Positions 1 to 10,795 of a stretch of 64,000 bases of DNA are shown here, in pieces. The position numbers and the translations under genes were made by a program. Origin of the DNA: Symbiodinium natans (taxonomy: Eukaryota; Sar; Dinophyceae; Suessiales; Symbiodiniaceae); NCBI GenBank assembly GCA_905221605.1, contig CAJNDS010002681.1, positions 144,501 to 208,500 of the forward strand, in the 5' to 3' direction. Under the pieces are notes generated by a model. The model was not told the origin of the DNA. It was given only the letters and a program-made list of their open reading frames with translations, and searched no databases. The stretch's first letter is position 1. Each line of letters starts with the position of its first letter.

Positions 1-103
1 CCTGCAGTTTAAGATTGAGGGCTTCAGGATAGCTAAGTGTTTGATTTGATTGGGTTTCTGGCTGTAGGGTTTAGGTTTAGGATTAGGGTTTAGGGTTTAG
101 GGT

Positions 104-304
104 CTGCAGCTTGGGATGAGGTCGAGAAGGAGGTGTCATGAGACAGGAAAGAAAGCTCCAACAAGCCCCAAACCCGACCTGGACGAACAAGTGCTTCGTG
201 ATAGCATGAAGTAGGGCGAAAGCTGCCACAAGGCCGAAATCGCTAGTCCAGCCCAGGTTCTTGCACTCAGCGCGCAGGTTCGCCACCGCTCGACGTAGCG
301 CGAG
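104..304 (-). CDS. Candidate exon, unrecognised, with hydrophobic segment
   Basis: On the minus strand an open stretch of about 65 codons starts after an acceptor-like GATGCCAG at 305-312 and runs to CTGCAG beside a CCCTAAA array. It begins LALRRAVANLRAECKNLGW. Its middle is hydrophobic (FGLVAAFALLHAITKHLFVQ) and could be a membrane helix. The donor is unclear; a GC donor just before the array is possible. No family recognised. Confidence 0.3.
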
Positions 305-323
305 CTGGCATCAGAGGCTTGGT

Positions 324-594
324 TCAGCAATCAGGGTTTTCTGCGTCAGTTTTTAGGGATCGAGAACTTCTTGGTTCTTTCCCTTCTCCCGGGCCGGGCA
401 TTTTTAAGGGTGGGATGGAAGATTTGAGAGCCACGGCCGAGAGGACTTTCAAAGTAGGCACCTGCTGAGACTTCGGCCGGCCTGAAGAACTCAGCGCATC
501 TACTCCGACCACATGATACCCTAGAAACTGTGCATTACGCGGTGCCGCTGCCTCTGGTGTGCTGTTCGGCGTGGTCTGCACCCGAAGCTCGATC
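324..594 (-). CDS. Candidate 3' terminal exon, unrecognised
   Basis: About 90 codons open to a TGA on the minus strand, following an acceptor-like GCCCAG|G at 595-600. It reads IELRVQTTPNSTPEAAAPRN at the start and ends SRSLKTDAENPDC. Composition (Ser, Pro, Lys rich) suggests a disordered C-terminus. No ATG starts it, so it would need an upstream exon. No family recognised. Confidence 0.33.
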
Positions 595-611
595 CTGGGC
601 ACCGCAGTCGC

Positions 612-960
612 AGGCTCACTGTGTCCATTTTTGATGACATGCCGCTAAGCTGGAGCCCAAAGCCCTGGCCCTAAAACCGCGATCGGCCAAGAGAGAAAGG
701 GAGAGGCACTGACAAACTAAGTCAATTTCTTTCATCTGAGTGCGGACGCACATCTGTTCTGTTCCTTTTTTTCTAGAAACCTAGATCAGAAAGGAGGGTG
801 GAAAGATTAGCAGGAATGGAGGAAAGGATTGCATGACCATGCGGAGCGCTTTAGGGGCGGCTTCGTAGCCCTCCTCCTCCCACCCTACCTCCCCCCCCTC
901 CTGCCAACCTGTTACGCACAAGCAAACCTGCACCATGCAAAGGTGAGAACTTCGCATTCT
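612..960. other. Unique stretch without a recognisable gene
   Basis: About 350 bp with no array and no convincing exon. A pyrimidine-rich CCTCCTCC segment lies at 870-905. Nothing else identified. Confidence 0.4.
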
Positions 961-1183
961 TTCTTGGGCTGTGCTAAACCTTAACTCTCAACCAAGGCAT
1001 AAATTCAACGTAGACCCGATGCCCCTACGCCCCCATGCCCCCAACACCCTAAACAAAAACGTAAAAAACAACAACTTAAAAACCGCTCTATCACGAACCC
1101 CACGAGCCCCCCTTCACCTAGTCAACGTGTACAAGCCACCTAACTCTCAATACACCCCGAACGATGTCCTTTTAATCAAAAAC

Positions 1184-1284
1184 TTGGGATGTTCCCCCTG
1201 AAACTAACAGTCGTTAATAGGGATTCTAGTACCCCCTACTATAATCCCTATCAAGGGCTGTTCGTATAAGGGGGAACATCCCAA
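1184..1284. mobile_element. TIR element, family A
   Basis: Begins TTGGGATGTTCCCCC and ends GGGGGAACATCCCAA, with inner arms AACAGTC..TTAATAGGGA and TCCCTATCAAGG..TGTT, so almost the whole 101 bp folds into a hairpin. A second right arm lies at 1320-1348, and a CCCTAAA array abuts the right end. No clear target duplication. Confidence 0.85.
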
Positions 1285-1444
1285 CCCTAAACCCTAAATC
1301 CTAAACCCCAAAACCTAAACCCTGTTAGTAAAATGGGGGACATCCCAATCTCAAACTGCAAAGCCCCGATCAGTCTGAGGCGCATATTGTTGAGTGGGTG
1401 CGGGACCTTGTACCCCGCAAAGAGCACGGCCTCGCTAAGGGATC

Positions 1445-1563
1445 AGGGTTTAGGGTTTAGGGTTTAGGTTTTAGGTTTGGGGTTTGGGGTTTGGGGTTTG
1501 GGGTTTGGGGTTTAGGGTTTAGGGTTGAGATCGGTTCAGATGGGTTTAGGGTTGAGGGTTGAG
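1445..1563. repeat. TTTAGGG array with TTTGGGG variants
   Basis: Several TTTAGGG copies followed by TTTGGGG copies and TTGAGGG variants. Abuts a short unique segment at 1564-1690. Confidence 0.9.
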
Positions 1564-1699
1564 GGTGACCCCAACACCCCCCAAAGTACCACCAACGTCC
1601 CACTTTTCCGGAAAAAAGGGTGCATGCGCAGGCCAGAGTCTGACAGGGGTCCTTTCCGCGCTTAGGGTTCGACATGGAAGCTGCCATGGGCTTACCGGA

Positions 1700-2212
1700 A
1701 GCTAGTATATGTTGGAATATTATAGTATCTTATCGTATTTTGTAGTATATCTATAGTATACTATAGTATATTACAGTATACTTTTGTGTGTTATAGTGTA
1801 TAAAGTATATTATAGCATATTCTGGTATATTATAGTGTTTTGTGGTGTTGTTGAGGTACTGGTTTAGTTTAGGCTTTGACTGCCTGTCCTGTCGATTAAC
1901 TTGAGTCTTCCGGCTCGTCGTTGGTTGGCGACTGACTTGCCAGGCACACACCACTTCCCCCCCCCCCATAATACTACAATATAGTCTAGCATACTCTAAC
2001 ATGCAATAATAGCTATAATGTACTATAATGCGCTACGATACATTCTAATATACTGTAGCATACGAGAATATTCTAAATTCTACTATCACGCATTATACCA
2101 AACTACAACACATACTCGACTTTACTATACTATACGATCGTTCATTTACAAAATTATTCCTAATTTCCTGCATCAAAACATACAAGAATATACCGTGCTC
2201 TACTACACCGGT
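1700..2212. repeat. AT-rich imperfect palindrome of TAGTATAT-type repeats
   Basis: The left half (1706-1850) consists of TATAGTATATTATAGTAT-like units. The right half (1970-2205) carries the complement-like ATACTACAATATAGTC units. A unique spacer with a C run (about 1958-1968) separates them. It looks like a large degenerate hairpin element, or two inverted low-complexity tracts. No gene content. Confidence 0.6.
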
Positions 2213-2423
2213 GAAGCACTCTTAATCTGCCTCACACCTCGACCTTGAACCTAACATCCTACGACCTTACCCTGAACCCTGGTAGCACAAACAGTATTCG
2301 CGCACGTCCCCGTGTGGAAGGGTTAGGTTTCGACATTCTACAATGCCAAAACTGCAGCCTCACACGACAAGGAGTGTGCAAGCCCAGTCTACTCCTCGCC
2401 ATGATACGTAGCAAAAGAATCCA

Positions 2424-2545
2424 CAACCCTAACCCCTAAACCCTAAACCCTAAACCCTAAACCCCAAAACCCCAAAACCTTATCCCTAAACTTTACAACC
2501 TTGCACCCTAAAGCCCTAAAGCCCTGAAACCTCCGAACAAACCCT
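2424..2545. repeat. CCCTAAA array, degenerate
   Basis: CCCTAAA copies decaying into CCCCAAA and CCCTAAAG variants on the right. Confidence 0.85.
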
Positions 2546-2899
2546 GCGCCCCAACACCATCAACTCAATATCCCCAATTGCAAAGATGCGGACCTCATTT
2601 CGGAGCAGCTCCATGCGTAGGATGTTACCCAGTGTGTGGTCTTCCTGGGCAGCTGTATAGTTCAGATTTGGAGGAGTCTCGGGGTTCGGTTAGGGGTTTA
2701 TATACCGTAAACCCTGCACCTGCTTAGCTACACAGTGTTTGTGGGGAACTACAGGTTAATCTTTGGGATTATAAAGCGAAACTAATACCCCAAAAGGGTT
2801 AAAGGTTTACCTACTCTATTACCAAGCCTGAAAGGGCTTGGAGCCTAGGCAAGACCCAGCAAGCTCATAAAGACCCTAATGTAGGGGCATTAAAATTTC

Positions 2900-2978
2900 A
2901 TAATTTTGGTGGTTTGTTATAGTAAAACTATATAGGGGTCATGAGGGAATACGACTAGTCATTTTTCCGACCCCTGTA
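2900..2978. mobile_element. TIR element, family G (diverged)
   Basis: Contains TTATAGTAAAACTATATAGGGGTCATGAGGGAATA and TTTTTCCGACCCCTGTAT in separate short blocks. These match the family G copies near 21103 and 44774. Confidence 0.5.
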
Positions 2979-3555
2979 TGAAACCCTTAACCCTACAGGC
3001 GCTTACCACAAGCCAGTCCGTTTGAATAATCCTGCAAACCGGAGATGACCAGACAACATGGTACCAGAGAGTCCAACGACTTATTTGGCGGTTTCCGAAA
3101 TTGGGGAGGGGGGGTACCTTATAGGGGTCCGTTATTCTCGTAAACCCCCACTTAAGGACCCATAGCGATCTTATACTGAACCCTAAACCCTAAACCCTAA
3201 ACCCTAAACCGGTTTTATGGATCTCGAGCTCTTCTGGGGCTTCAGGGTTATCTTCAACCTCCAATTGCCGCTCCTATTGTTGGGGGGCCTCATTTTCAAG
3301 ATATTTTTCTGGCAGCCATCGAATTTGGGTGTAGGGTTTAGGGTTTAGGCTTTGGGGCCCTCCAACCAGAGGAACTGAAACGATCCAGTTCGGGGCCCGG
3401 CCCATCGCCATTGGGACAGCCCAAACACCCTGAACCCTAAACCCTGTGCCCTAAAGCCTCTGAAAATGCTGAATATCATCCCTCTTAACCCCAAAAAAGG
3501 AATACATAAAACATCCCAAGACTACCTACCCAGTCAGCTTTCAGCCCTGGCAGAA

Positions 3556-3702
3556 GATAGGGGATCCGAAGTGTGGGCCCTTAATTTGGGCCCACTTGCA
3601 ATATAACTACATACTTCGAATCCCCATTAACAGGGGTTTAGGGTTTAGGGTTTAGGGTTTAGGGTAAGGGACCGCGCTAAGGGCCCATGGTTCCCAGCTT
3701 AG
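3556..3702. mobile_element. TIR element, family E, with TTTAGGG array inside and AGAA duplication
   Basis: Left end GATAGGGGATCCGAAG, internal inverted copy CTTCGAATCCCC, right end GGGCCCATGGTTCCCAGCTTAG. Flanked by AGAA at 3552-3555 and 3703-3706, read as a 4-bp target duplication. About four TTTAGGG copies (3632-3664) lie inside the element, starting at its GGGG. Confidence 0.7.
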
Positions 3703-3784
3703 AGAAAAGCTTCCAGCCAGATCTGGAAGAGAACTGCGTGAGAGACCTTCTCGTCCGGCAACCTCGGGTTTGGGATCTCAAGGC

Positions 3785-3848
3785 TTAGGTTTAGGGTTTA
3801 GGGTTTAGGGTTTAGGGCTTAGGGTTTAGGGTTTAGGGTGTAGGGCTA
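3785..3848. repeat. TTTAGGG array
   Basis: About eight near-perfect copies. Confidence 0.92.
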
Positions 3849-3853
3849 GGGCG

Positions 3854-3962
3854 ACTTGGTGGAAGGGTAGTTGCTAAGTAGCGTTGTAGAGTACCCTAAA
3901 TAAGGCGATAAGTATAGTTCCCACGCATAATACTACAAATAACTACCCGTGAACTTCCAAGT
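3854..3962. mobile_element. TIR element, family B
   Basis: Ends ACTTGGTGGAAGGGTAGTT and AACTACCCGTGAACTTCCAA are inverted versions of each other. The family hallmark is CTTGGAGGTTCATGGGTAGTT with AAGTAGGGTTATAAGTA inner arms. Confidence 0.75.
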
Positions 3963-4509
3963 AGGGCTTCAGTTCAGGGTTTCGGGGTTTAGTTGGGGTG
4001 TATGGGCTTCATGGTTTTAGGAGCCTAGGGGCTTTTTTAGGGGGTTTAGGGTTTAGGGTTGAGGGTTTAGGGTAGGACTAAGGGGACTCGGGATGAAGGG
4101 GGCTCTTTGCGGTTCAGGGTGCAAGGCTTTTGGGGGGGATACAAGCTTCGCTGGTCTGGGGGCCTTTGGGTTTGAGCCAGGGGTGCAGCATCAACATGGT
4201 AGGGCGTACATGGCAATAGGTTTGGGCAGAGAATCTCCACTGACTCCACCCCACTGTAAACTCCCCCAAAAGTTGGAACATCAGTATCCTCGTACACTAA
4301 GAGGGTTCCTAATGCGAATCCCAGCACTAATAGTCCATGAACCATGTTCCAACTTTCTGGAGGTACTGTAAGCCCATTCAAGTTTTTACTCTGAGAAGAA
4401 GATCCCAACAAGAAGGCAGTCTCTTCTTGGGGACCAGGGGGGGGGGGAGGGGAGGGTTGGTTCAAACTTGGGTTTCCTTAATTCCTTTCAGTGCTGGAAT
4501 CCCTCAGAA

Positions 4510-4625
4510 GTTCCCGACAACTGGCTCCCGGCTCTTGGTATCCTCTTCAAACTTGCTCGGGATGAGACTGGTGTACTGCGAGATCCAAGTCCATCCCAAC
4601 CCCTCTCCCCACTTCACCTGTACAC
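4510..4625 (+). CDS. Candidate exon, unrecognised
   Basis: A strong acceptor-like TTCCTTAATTCCTTTCAG ends near 4491. One open frame follows, beginning CWNPSEVPDNWLPALGILFK. No donor fixed and no family recognised; other frames are also open, so the frame is uncertain. Confidence 0.2.
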
Positions 4626-4697
4626 TCGCAACTAACCCCATAAACTCTGTATAACCCCTTCAAGAAACCCAAGCCCTAAGCCCGAGGCTGGACCGTT

Positions 4698-4757
4698 GCC
4701 CTAAACCCTAAACCCTAAACCCTAAACCCTAAATCCTAAACCCTAAACCCTAGACCC
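4698..4757. repeat. CCCTAAA array
   Basis: About eight copies, adjacent to the exon candidate at 4780-4845. Confidence 0.93.
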
Positions 4758-4779
4758 TTAGTCTTCGACAAGGGAGCAC

Positions 4780-4845
4780 ATGGATCCGACGGACCACGCC
4801 GTCCGCCCCCTTGGCGCGGTCGTCCAGCCCGAACATCTCAGACAC
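4780..4845 (-). CDS. Candidate internal exon, 22 codons, phase 0/0
   Basis: Minus strand: acceptor CTCCGCAG at 4846-4853, then 66 bp open in phase 0 (VSEMFGLDDRAKGADGVVRR followed by IH), then a GT donor (GTGCTCCC) at 4778-4779. A telomere-like array begins about 20 bp into the presumed intron. Low-hydrophobic, charged peptide; family not recognised. Confidence 0.42.
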
Positions 4846-4876
4846 CTGCGGAGCGCAAAAGGTTCCAAGGTTTGGG

Positions 4877-4900
4877 GGGGGGGGGGGGGGGGGGGGGGGG
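4877..4900. repeat. Poly-G tract
   Basis: About 24 consecutive G, followed by a TATATGTATATATACACATAT low-complexity segment to about 5030, split here only by position. Confidence 0.95.
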
Positions 4901-5413
4901 TAGGGGGGTAGGTTCATGGTTCATATATGTATATATGTATATATACACATATAGATACATATATAGATATTTATCCTATATATATATACGTATAAGAACG
5001 AATACACATCTATATATAGAGATGCATATCCAATATGGGCCTTAGGGTTTATAGGGTTTGGGGTTTATTGTTCCGAGTTTGTTGGCTAAGCTTGGTCGCG
5101 TTAGCCTGGCTCTGCTTACCTTCTGTGGGGCCACCCCCATGAGCTCACTGAACTAAGTGTAAGGGTTAGGGTTTAGGGTTTAGGGTTTGGGGTTTCGGGT
5201 TTGGGGGTTTAGGGTTCTTAATAGGGCATTAAGTGATTAAATCCTGTAAGGGGATTGTACAGGTACCTTAGTCCCCCATTCCCACAATCCCTACTAAGAA
5301 CCCTCATGACAGGAGGGTTGCAAGCTTGTCACCTATTATTATTCTAACTCAATTTCGGGTACTTGTGGCCCTACTTCCAACTACCCATGAGCCTCCAAGT
5401 AAACCCTTGAGAC

Positions 5414-5532
5414 CCTACACCCAGAACTCTAAACCCTAAACCCTTGAGACCCTAAACCCTAAACCCCAAACCCCAAACCTAACCCTAAACTCCAAACCCT
5501 AAACCCCAAACCCTAAACCCTAAACCCTAAAC
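5414..5532. repeat. CCCTAAA array, degenerate
   Basis: CCCTAAA with CCCCAAA and CTCCAAA variants. Confidence 0.9.
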
Positions 5533-5996
5533 GAAAGCGAGCTTAAGTTGAAGAGGTGCTTTATGAATCAGCAGCCCCCAGAAGTGAGATACTCCAGCAG
5601 CAAGGTGCCACACAAGCATTGCTGGCTTTGGGATTTTTGAGTTTCTCAAAGGCTAAGTTTAGGGTTTAGGGTTTAGGGCTTAGAGTCTCAAGGGTTTAGG
5701 GTCTAGGGCCTAGGGTTTAGGGTCAAAGCTTGTTAAAGATGAGCACGACAAGTGCCGTGCCGCGTAGAAAGCCCAAGCCCCAAACCCCTACCCACGAGCT
5801 TCTCGAACATTAAGAAAGGGTGTGGAGTCCTTATGATGCTTCCCTCTTTGTCTCTAGCTAGAAATGTCAGCCTGAACGTTGCTTCAAGGGGGTCTCATTC
5901 ACAACGTGCTTTCTTTCGTGAGACTTTGTCAAGCCAGAATTTCCCTAAACCCAACAATCCGAACCCCACCCCCCCCCATGGCACTTCTTACTGCTG

Positions 5997-6102
5997 GCTG
6001 CTAGGGAATGGGGGAATGTGGTACCCATAACCCCCTATGTATACCCTTTCAGGGCTTATGTAGGGTACCCTACTCCCTCATTTCCTACTAACCCACAGTA
6101 AG
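5997..6102. mobile_element. TIR element, family I, ACTT duplication
   Basis: Ends CTTACTGCTGGCTGCTAGGG and CCTACTAACCCACAGTAAG are inverted repeats; inner arms carry GTGGTACCC and GGGTACCCTAC. Flanked by ACTT at 5993-5996 and 6103-6106. The same family forms intron 1 of the Ubl-ankyrin gene (55527-55706). Confidence 0.85.
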
Positions 6103-7026
6103 ACTTGCCTCTAGCTTGTTGTACATCTGCAGCTGCCCCGGAGTCGCCATGGCGTCGCTCTCTTGGGGCTGCCAGCAGGCAAGAACTTTCCCAAAATCCA
6201 AGGGGCCGCGCTCTGTGCGCTCGGGGTTCAGGGCTAAGGTCTTGGGGTGGAAGGCGGTGGCTTAGCTGGGCTCTGTTCCCCTGGGTGCATGACTTCAGAA
6301 AATCAGAACAAGGCCTAAACCCAAAACCGAACCTCGGAACCCTGGGCCAGACTCTTAAGCTTAAGCTTACAGGGTCAGGTTCGGTTCGGGGCTAGCGGAT
6401 GAAGTTTTCGACAACGGTCTGAGTTGTTGAGCTCTCCTGCTTTGCTTGTAAGCTCTAAGCTCTCCTCGAGCCCTGACAGCAAGGTTGCTTGGGTAGTTAC
6501 GGGTGCGACTATAATTTTGGTGCCTATACTTATACCCTCATTACGGGTACTTGTAACCATTCTTATTCTGACTACTGTAAGCCCATTCCCTAGACCTGAA
6601 ACCGCTGAACGCTGAGGTTTCAAGATAAGCCCTCAACAGGATCGATGTTTCGTGACCTGTTGTTCAGCTTTAAGATAGGGCTTTTGATCAAAGCATCCGT
6701 TCCCAAAGAAAGCCAATGTTCCCGTATGAACCCATTTGCCCAAAAGGGCCCTTGAATAGACCCACCGCCCTCCCATAATATGCACCCGCAGGTCAGAGAT
6801 CACATCGACCCTAAACCCGAAACCCTAAACCCTAGACCCTAAACCCTAAACCCAGACAGAGCGACACTGGTTCCTGCCTCTTCAGCCGAGGGGGTCTAGG
6901 GGGTTTCACTGCTTTGTTTTGGCAACCAGGGGTTCCTAGGGTGTAGATTCCTAGGTTCCTTCTTACCCTGAACCCTAAATCCTAAACCCTAAACCCTGAA
7001 CCCAAACCCTAAGCCCTAAACCCTAA

Positions 7027-7134
7027 ACTTAAAGATACGATTCGCCTGGCACAAGCCCAGTGTAGGGACATCGGGCGGAGGTCTTCAATCGGAGCCGACG
7101 GCCTCCGGTGGAAAGCTCGAGGCCCTGAAGCCTT
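7027..7134 (+). CDS. Candidate exon between array and family B element
   Basis: One plus frame is open and coding-like through the unique segment: DTIRLAQAQCRDIGRRSSIG and onward. The other frames are also partly open. The left edge is a CCCTAAA array; the right edge is a family B end (CTTGGAGGTTCAT) near 7135. No domain recognised. Confidence 0.25.
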
Positions 7135-7306
7135 CTTGGAGGTTCATTTGAGTAGCTACAAGTAGGGCCAGAAATTGTTGTATGTTACTGTTATGAACAC
7201 CTTACAAGATTCATAACAACCTTAGCAGAATGAGGTTTTGGTAAGCCCTAAACCCTAAACCCTAGACCCTAGACCCTAAACCCTAGTCCTTTGGGCCAAG
7301 ATTTAG

Positions 7307-7401
7307 GCTGCCGGTCCTTTGTTCTGCGTCCGAGAAGCGCCTTGCCAACGCTGCCAACGCAGCGGAGGTTCTGGAAGATCCGAAGCCCTATGCCCCCAGA
7401 A
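7307..7401 (+). CDS. Candidate internal exon, alanine-rich helix
   Basis: Acceptor ATTTAG|G at 7301-7306 and donor GTAGGG at 7402. Frame: LPVLCSASEKRLANAANAAE, then VLEDPKPYAPR. The right intron begins directly with a TTTAGGG-type array, so the donor GT is part of the repeat. Family not recognised. Confidence 0.38.
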
Positions 7402-8141
7402 GTAGGGTCTAGGGTTTAGGGGTTAGGGTTAGGGAAGCCCAAGAACAAATCTTGCGTCGGGTCGACGGACACTGCGTCCGACCGCGATGCCCTACATCCT
7501 ACGACCTACGATGGACTCGGCTTCTGCGGGGTGCGGTCTCACGTCCTGCTCTCAACAGCAGAGGAGGTTGCGGGGCTTGGATTCTCACAGGGTTTGGGGT
7601 GTTTTAGTGTTAAGGGTCTGGAAGGTGCAGGAATTGCTTTCTACGGTTCAGGGCTTAGGGTGGTAAGATTTTACGTTGTAGGAAGATTTAAGCTGCAAGG
7701 TTAGCACCAGAGCCCTTGAAAATCCGAACTTTGAACGCGCCCCTGGTAGTCAGAGCCACCTCCTGTGCTTTATAGCGCTTAGGGCCAGCTGAGGGCGTTT
7801 GAGGGCCAGGGCCTGGAGGAAATGCAGCGATGATCTCCGCAGTACGTGTCAGCACGTGCAGATCCACGGCATCTCTTCAGCTGAAGTTGTGACCATTTCA
7901 CAAGCAGGTCTGTATTATGGGGCGGTGGAGGGCTTCGGGGGTTTATTTACTAAACGGCTAAACCCTAACCCTAAACCCTAAACTCTTGTTCTACATAAGG
8001 AAGTTCGGACCTTATGAACGCGCACTCTCGGAACCCTCCGCAGTCCTCTCCCAGGTGACAACCTTGCGAGGGAGCATACAGGTCTTTCGGGTTTAGGGCG
8101 TATTTGGGGATTTCCCCCTAAACCCTAAACCCTAAACCCAA

Positions 8142-8225
8142 AAAGCAGCGGGTTTGCAGGACAGTACAGGCACAGCACTGCATGTAGAGAGGACGACACA
8201 GCCGCATGGCGCCTGCTCGAAGCCC
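8142..8225 (+). CDS. Candidate exon, unrecognised
   Basis: Open frame with SSGFAGQYRHSTACREDDTA then AWRLLEALN, between two CCCTAAA arrays. Splice edges not fixed; a TTTGCAG|GA acceptor inside the segment is an alternative start. Confidence 0.25.
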
Positions 8226-8231
8226 TGAACC

Positions 8232-8345
8232 CCACACCCTAAATCCGGATCCCAAACCCTAAACCCTAAACCCTAAACCCTGAACCCTAAACCCTAAACC
8301 CTAAACCCTAAGCCCTAAACCCTAAACCCTAAACCTGAGCCCTAA
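8232..8345. repeat. CCCTAAA array
   Basis: About 14 copies with CCCTGAA and CCCTAAG variants. Confidence 0.93.
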
Positions 8346-8884
8346 GGCTTAGACCTAGACAGTGCAGCAGCCGATCAACTCGATCATTAAGTTACAGCAC
8401 CGTTCGGAATCCGAGCTTGCTACGCGTTAGGCACACAAATTGACACAAATGCTGGCACGGCATTTGCTGGTTTTTAGGGTTTAGGGCGTAGGGTTTAGGG
8501 TTCAGGGTTTATGGTCGGGGGCTCTTTCACAATTACACCACTGTCAAATGAGCAGCCCCAACTAAGGGTTGAGAACTCGGAGTCATTGTACCAAGTACCC
8601 GTCGTGCCTCCAGAGAAACATAATTAATCCTCTTGCTGGACATGATTACATCGACAACCCTGACACCCAAATGATACCCAAGACCCTAAACTACCCAGAA
8701 CCCTGAACCCAAAACCCTAACCCAGAACCCTAAACCCTGAACCCAAAACCCTAACCCCGAATCCAAACTGCACCCAAAGAACATTTGTGCATCCTCAGAG
8801 CCCGAAACTACAAACAAACTGGTTTAGGGTTTAGGGTTTAGGGCTTCAGCCATCACCCCACCCCAACGCCCACCCTTCATCCTC

Positions 8885-8915
<31 letters not shown>

Positions 8916-9153
8916 AATCAGCAAGCCGTACACAAAAAGTAGCACGCAAACATGTGGCAGATGCTTATCTGTATATAAAACATGTTGAAACATGTAAGTT
9001 TCCCTCACATGGTCAGAAACCTTAAGGCTGCTTGGAGCTTCACGGGTAGCTACAAGTAGGGTGAAAAGCATGGCAACAGTTATAACCCTATTCAGGGTAC
9101 TTGAAAAACCTACTTATAGCTACCCTAAACCCTAAGACCCAAACCCTACTTTC

Positions 9154-9268
9154 TGCTACTGTGTGCTTAAGAATCGCCCAAAAAAACAATACTCCCTGTA
9201 TTACACATATAAGTTATAAAGAAGATTTGTTTTTATTTGTTGTTGGGGGGGTCTTAAGCAAATCTTAG
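9154..9268. mobile_element. TIR element, family C
   Basis: Left end CTACTGTGTGCTTAAGAATC, right end GGTCTTAAGCAAATCTTAG. Family hallmark: CTACT(N)TGCTTAAGAACCCC with an A-rich left arm and a T-rich, G-run right arm. Confidence 0.78.
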
Positions 9269-9293
9269 ATCACTGCCAATGAACCTCCAAGTA

Positions 9294-9366
9294 GCCCTAA
9301 ACCCTAAACCCTAAACCCTAAACCCTAAACCCTAAACCCTAAACCCTAACCCCTAAACCCCCAAAC
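9294..9366. repeat. CCCTAAA array following a family B right end
   Basis: The preceding sequence is AATGAACCTCCAAGTAG, a family B right terminus; the array starts directly at it. A second right terminus occurs at 9386-9403. Confidence 0.88.
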
Positions 9367-9496
9367 CCCTGAAGACTATAGCTAGCCAATGAACCTCCAA
9401 GTACAGCCCTCGACTCCCACCTGCCACTTTCCCGAGGTGACCAAGCGGACGCGAAAGGCCTCGCTGGCCTGAAACACCCCCCAGATAGGTGAAGGG

Positions 9497-9658
9497 TCTA
9501 GGGTTTAGGGTTTAGGGTTTAGGGTTTAGGGTTTAGGGTTTGGGGTTTAGGGTTTAGGGTTTGGGGTTTGGGGTTTGGGGTTTGGGGTTTAGGGTTTGGG
9601 GTTTAGGGTTTGGGGTTTAGGGTTTGGGTTTTAGGGTTTAGGGTGTGGGGTTTAGGGA
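9497..9658. repeat. TTTAGGG / TTTGGGG array, about 160 bp
   Basis: Around 22 units, first TTTAGGG then alternating with TTTGGGG. Reading frames through it give artefactual (GF/RV/W) peptides. Confidence 0.95.
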
Positions 9659-9870
9659 GCCCAAGTACACTCCCGAAGCCTTTGGTCAGCCACAGATTAA
9701 ACGTGTGGATTCGGAAACTGAAAAAAGTGATTCGGGAATCTGGAGGATTCAGGAAACTGGAACCCCCCCCACCTCCCACCCCACCCACCCACCCCCACCC
9801 CCACCCTCCCTGTCCTGCCTGAATCGCCCGAGTTTTCTAAATCCTGGTTTAGGGTTTAGGGGTTAGGGAG

Positions 9871-9970
9871 TACTAAACACCTGTTCGGACTTCGAGACGC
9901 AGCCAAAGCACTGGGTAGGAGGAGCGCGCATGACGAACTGCACACTGGGCCCTTCAAATTCCCGGCACCC
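9871..9970 (+). CDS. Candidate exon upstream of a family B element
   Basis: Acceptor GGGAG|T at 9866-9870, then 1 nt plus 33 codons: TKHLFGLRDAAKALGRRSAH, then DELHTGPFKFPAP. A GA donor (GACTAAGTAG) at 9971 begins a family B element. Splicing at the element's right end (CTCCAAG, 10077) would continue YKFS-stop (10078-10092), in phase. The GA donor is non-canonical but used in dinoflagellates. Family not recognised. Confidence 0.4.
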
Positions 9971-10077
9971 GACTAAGTAGTTCGAAGCAGGGTTATCAGT
10001 AGCCTTAATGTTGTTATAAGTACAGTTACCATACTTGTAACCCTACTTATGACTACCAGTACCCATGAACCTCCAAG
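9971..10077. mobile_element. TIR element, family B (candidate GA-AG intron)
   Basis: Left arm CTAAGTAGTTCGAAGCAGGGTT; right arm ACCCTACTTATGACTACCAG then CATGAACCTCCAAG. Its ends coincide with the splice sites that would join 9871-9970 to 10078-10092. Confidence 0.6.
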
Positions 10078-10699
10078 TACAAGTTTTCATAGGGTTGAAC
10101 CCCCCTCACGCAATGCACAGCCACTGCAGAGTGGTGGTTGATTGGACCCTACACCCAAAAGCCCTAAAGCCCTAAACTCTGCACCCTGAAACCCTGAGTC
10201 GCTTTGCCTATCGGGGCCTTGCTGAAGACTGTTGAGGTTTCAGGGTCCGAGGGTTAGGGTTTAAGGGTTTAGGGTGTAAAGATAACCTCCTTAATCATGA
10301 AGCTCATCATGTGCCGAACGGCCCCTTCCCCTCCTCCTTTCTTCCCCCCCCCCCCCGCTTTCAACCCCACACCCATTACTACTATGTGCTGCAGAACCAC
10401 CCCCACAGAAGTAAAGAATAATAATCCCTATAGATATATATATATATATACATACATACATATATATATATATACATATCTTATTTTATTTATTTATCTA
10501 TTTTGGGGGAGGGAAGGGGTGGGGGTTCTTAAGCAAACAGTAGATTTGCCCCCCTGGCAACTCCAAAACCAAAGCCAGAACCCTAAACCCTAAACCCTAA
10601 GCCCGAAAGCCCTAAAACAAACACAGCCCTGGCCTGACCGTTGATCATCCAACAGCTGCCTGGCATCAGGAGGCCCGACTTGCTCCGACTGAATGGATC

Positions 10700-10795
10700 A
10701 ACTTGGAGGTTCATGGGTTTAGGGTTTAGGGTTTAGGGTTTAGGGTTTAGGGTTTAGGGTTTGGGCTTAGGGTTTAGGGTTTAGGGTTTAGGGCT
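10700..10795. repeat. TTTAGGG array inserted in a family B element
   Basis: CTTGGAGGTTCATGGG (from 10699) is the family B left end and runs straight into TTTAGGG copies. The rest of the element (ATTCATAGGTAGTAAGAAGTAGGG to about 10930, right arm GTAACCCTGCTTAG) resumes after the array. Confidence 0.75.

Noticed and set aside
1-110. A chromosome end (true telomere)
   Set aside because: Arrays occur across the whole window in both orientations and none is long and terminal.
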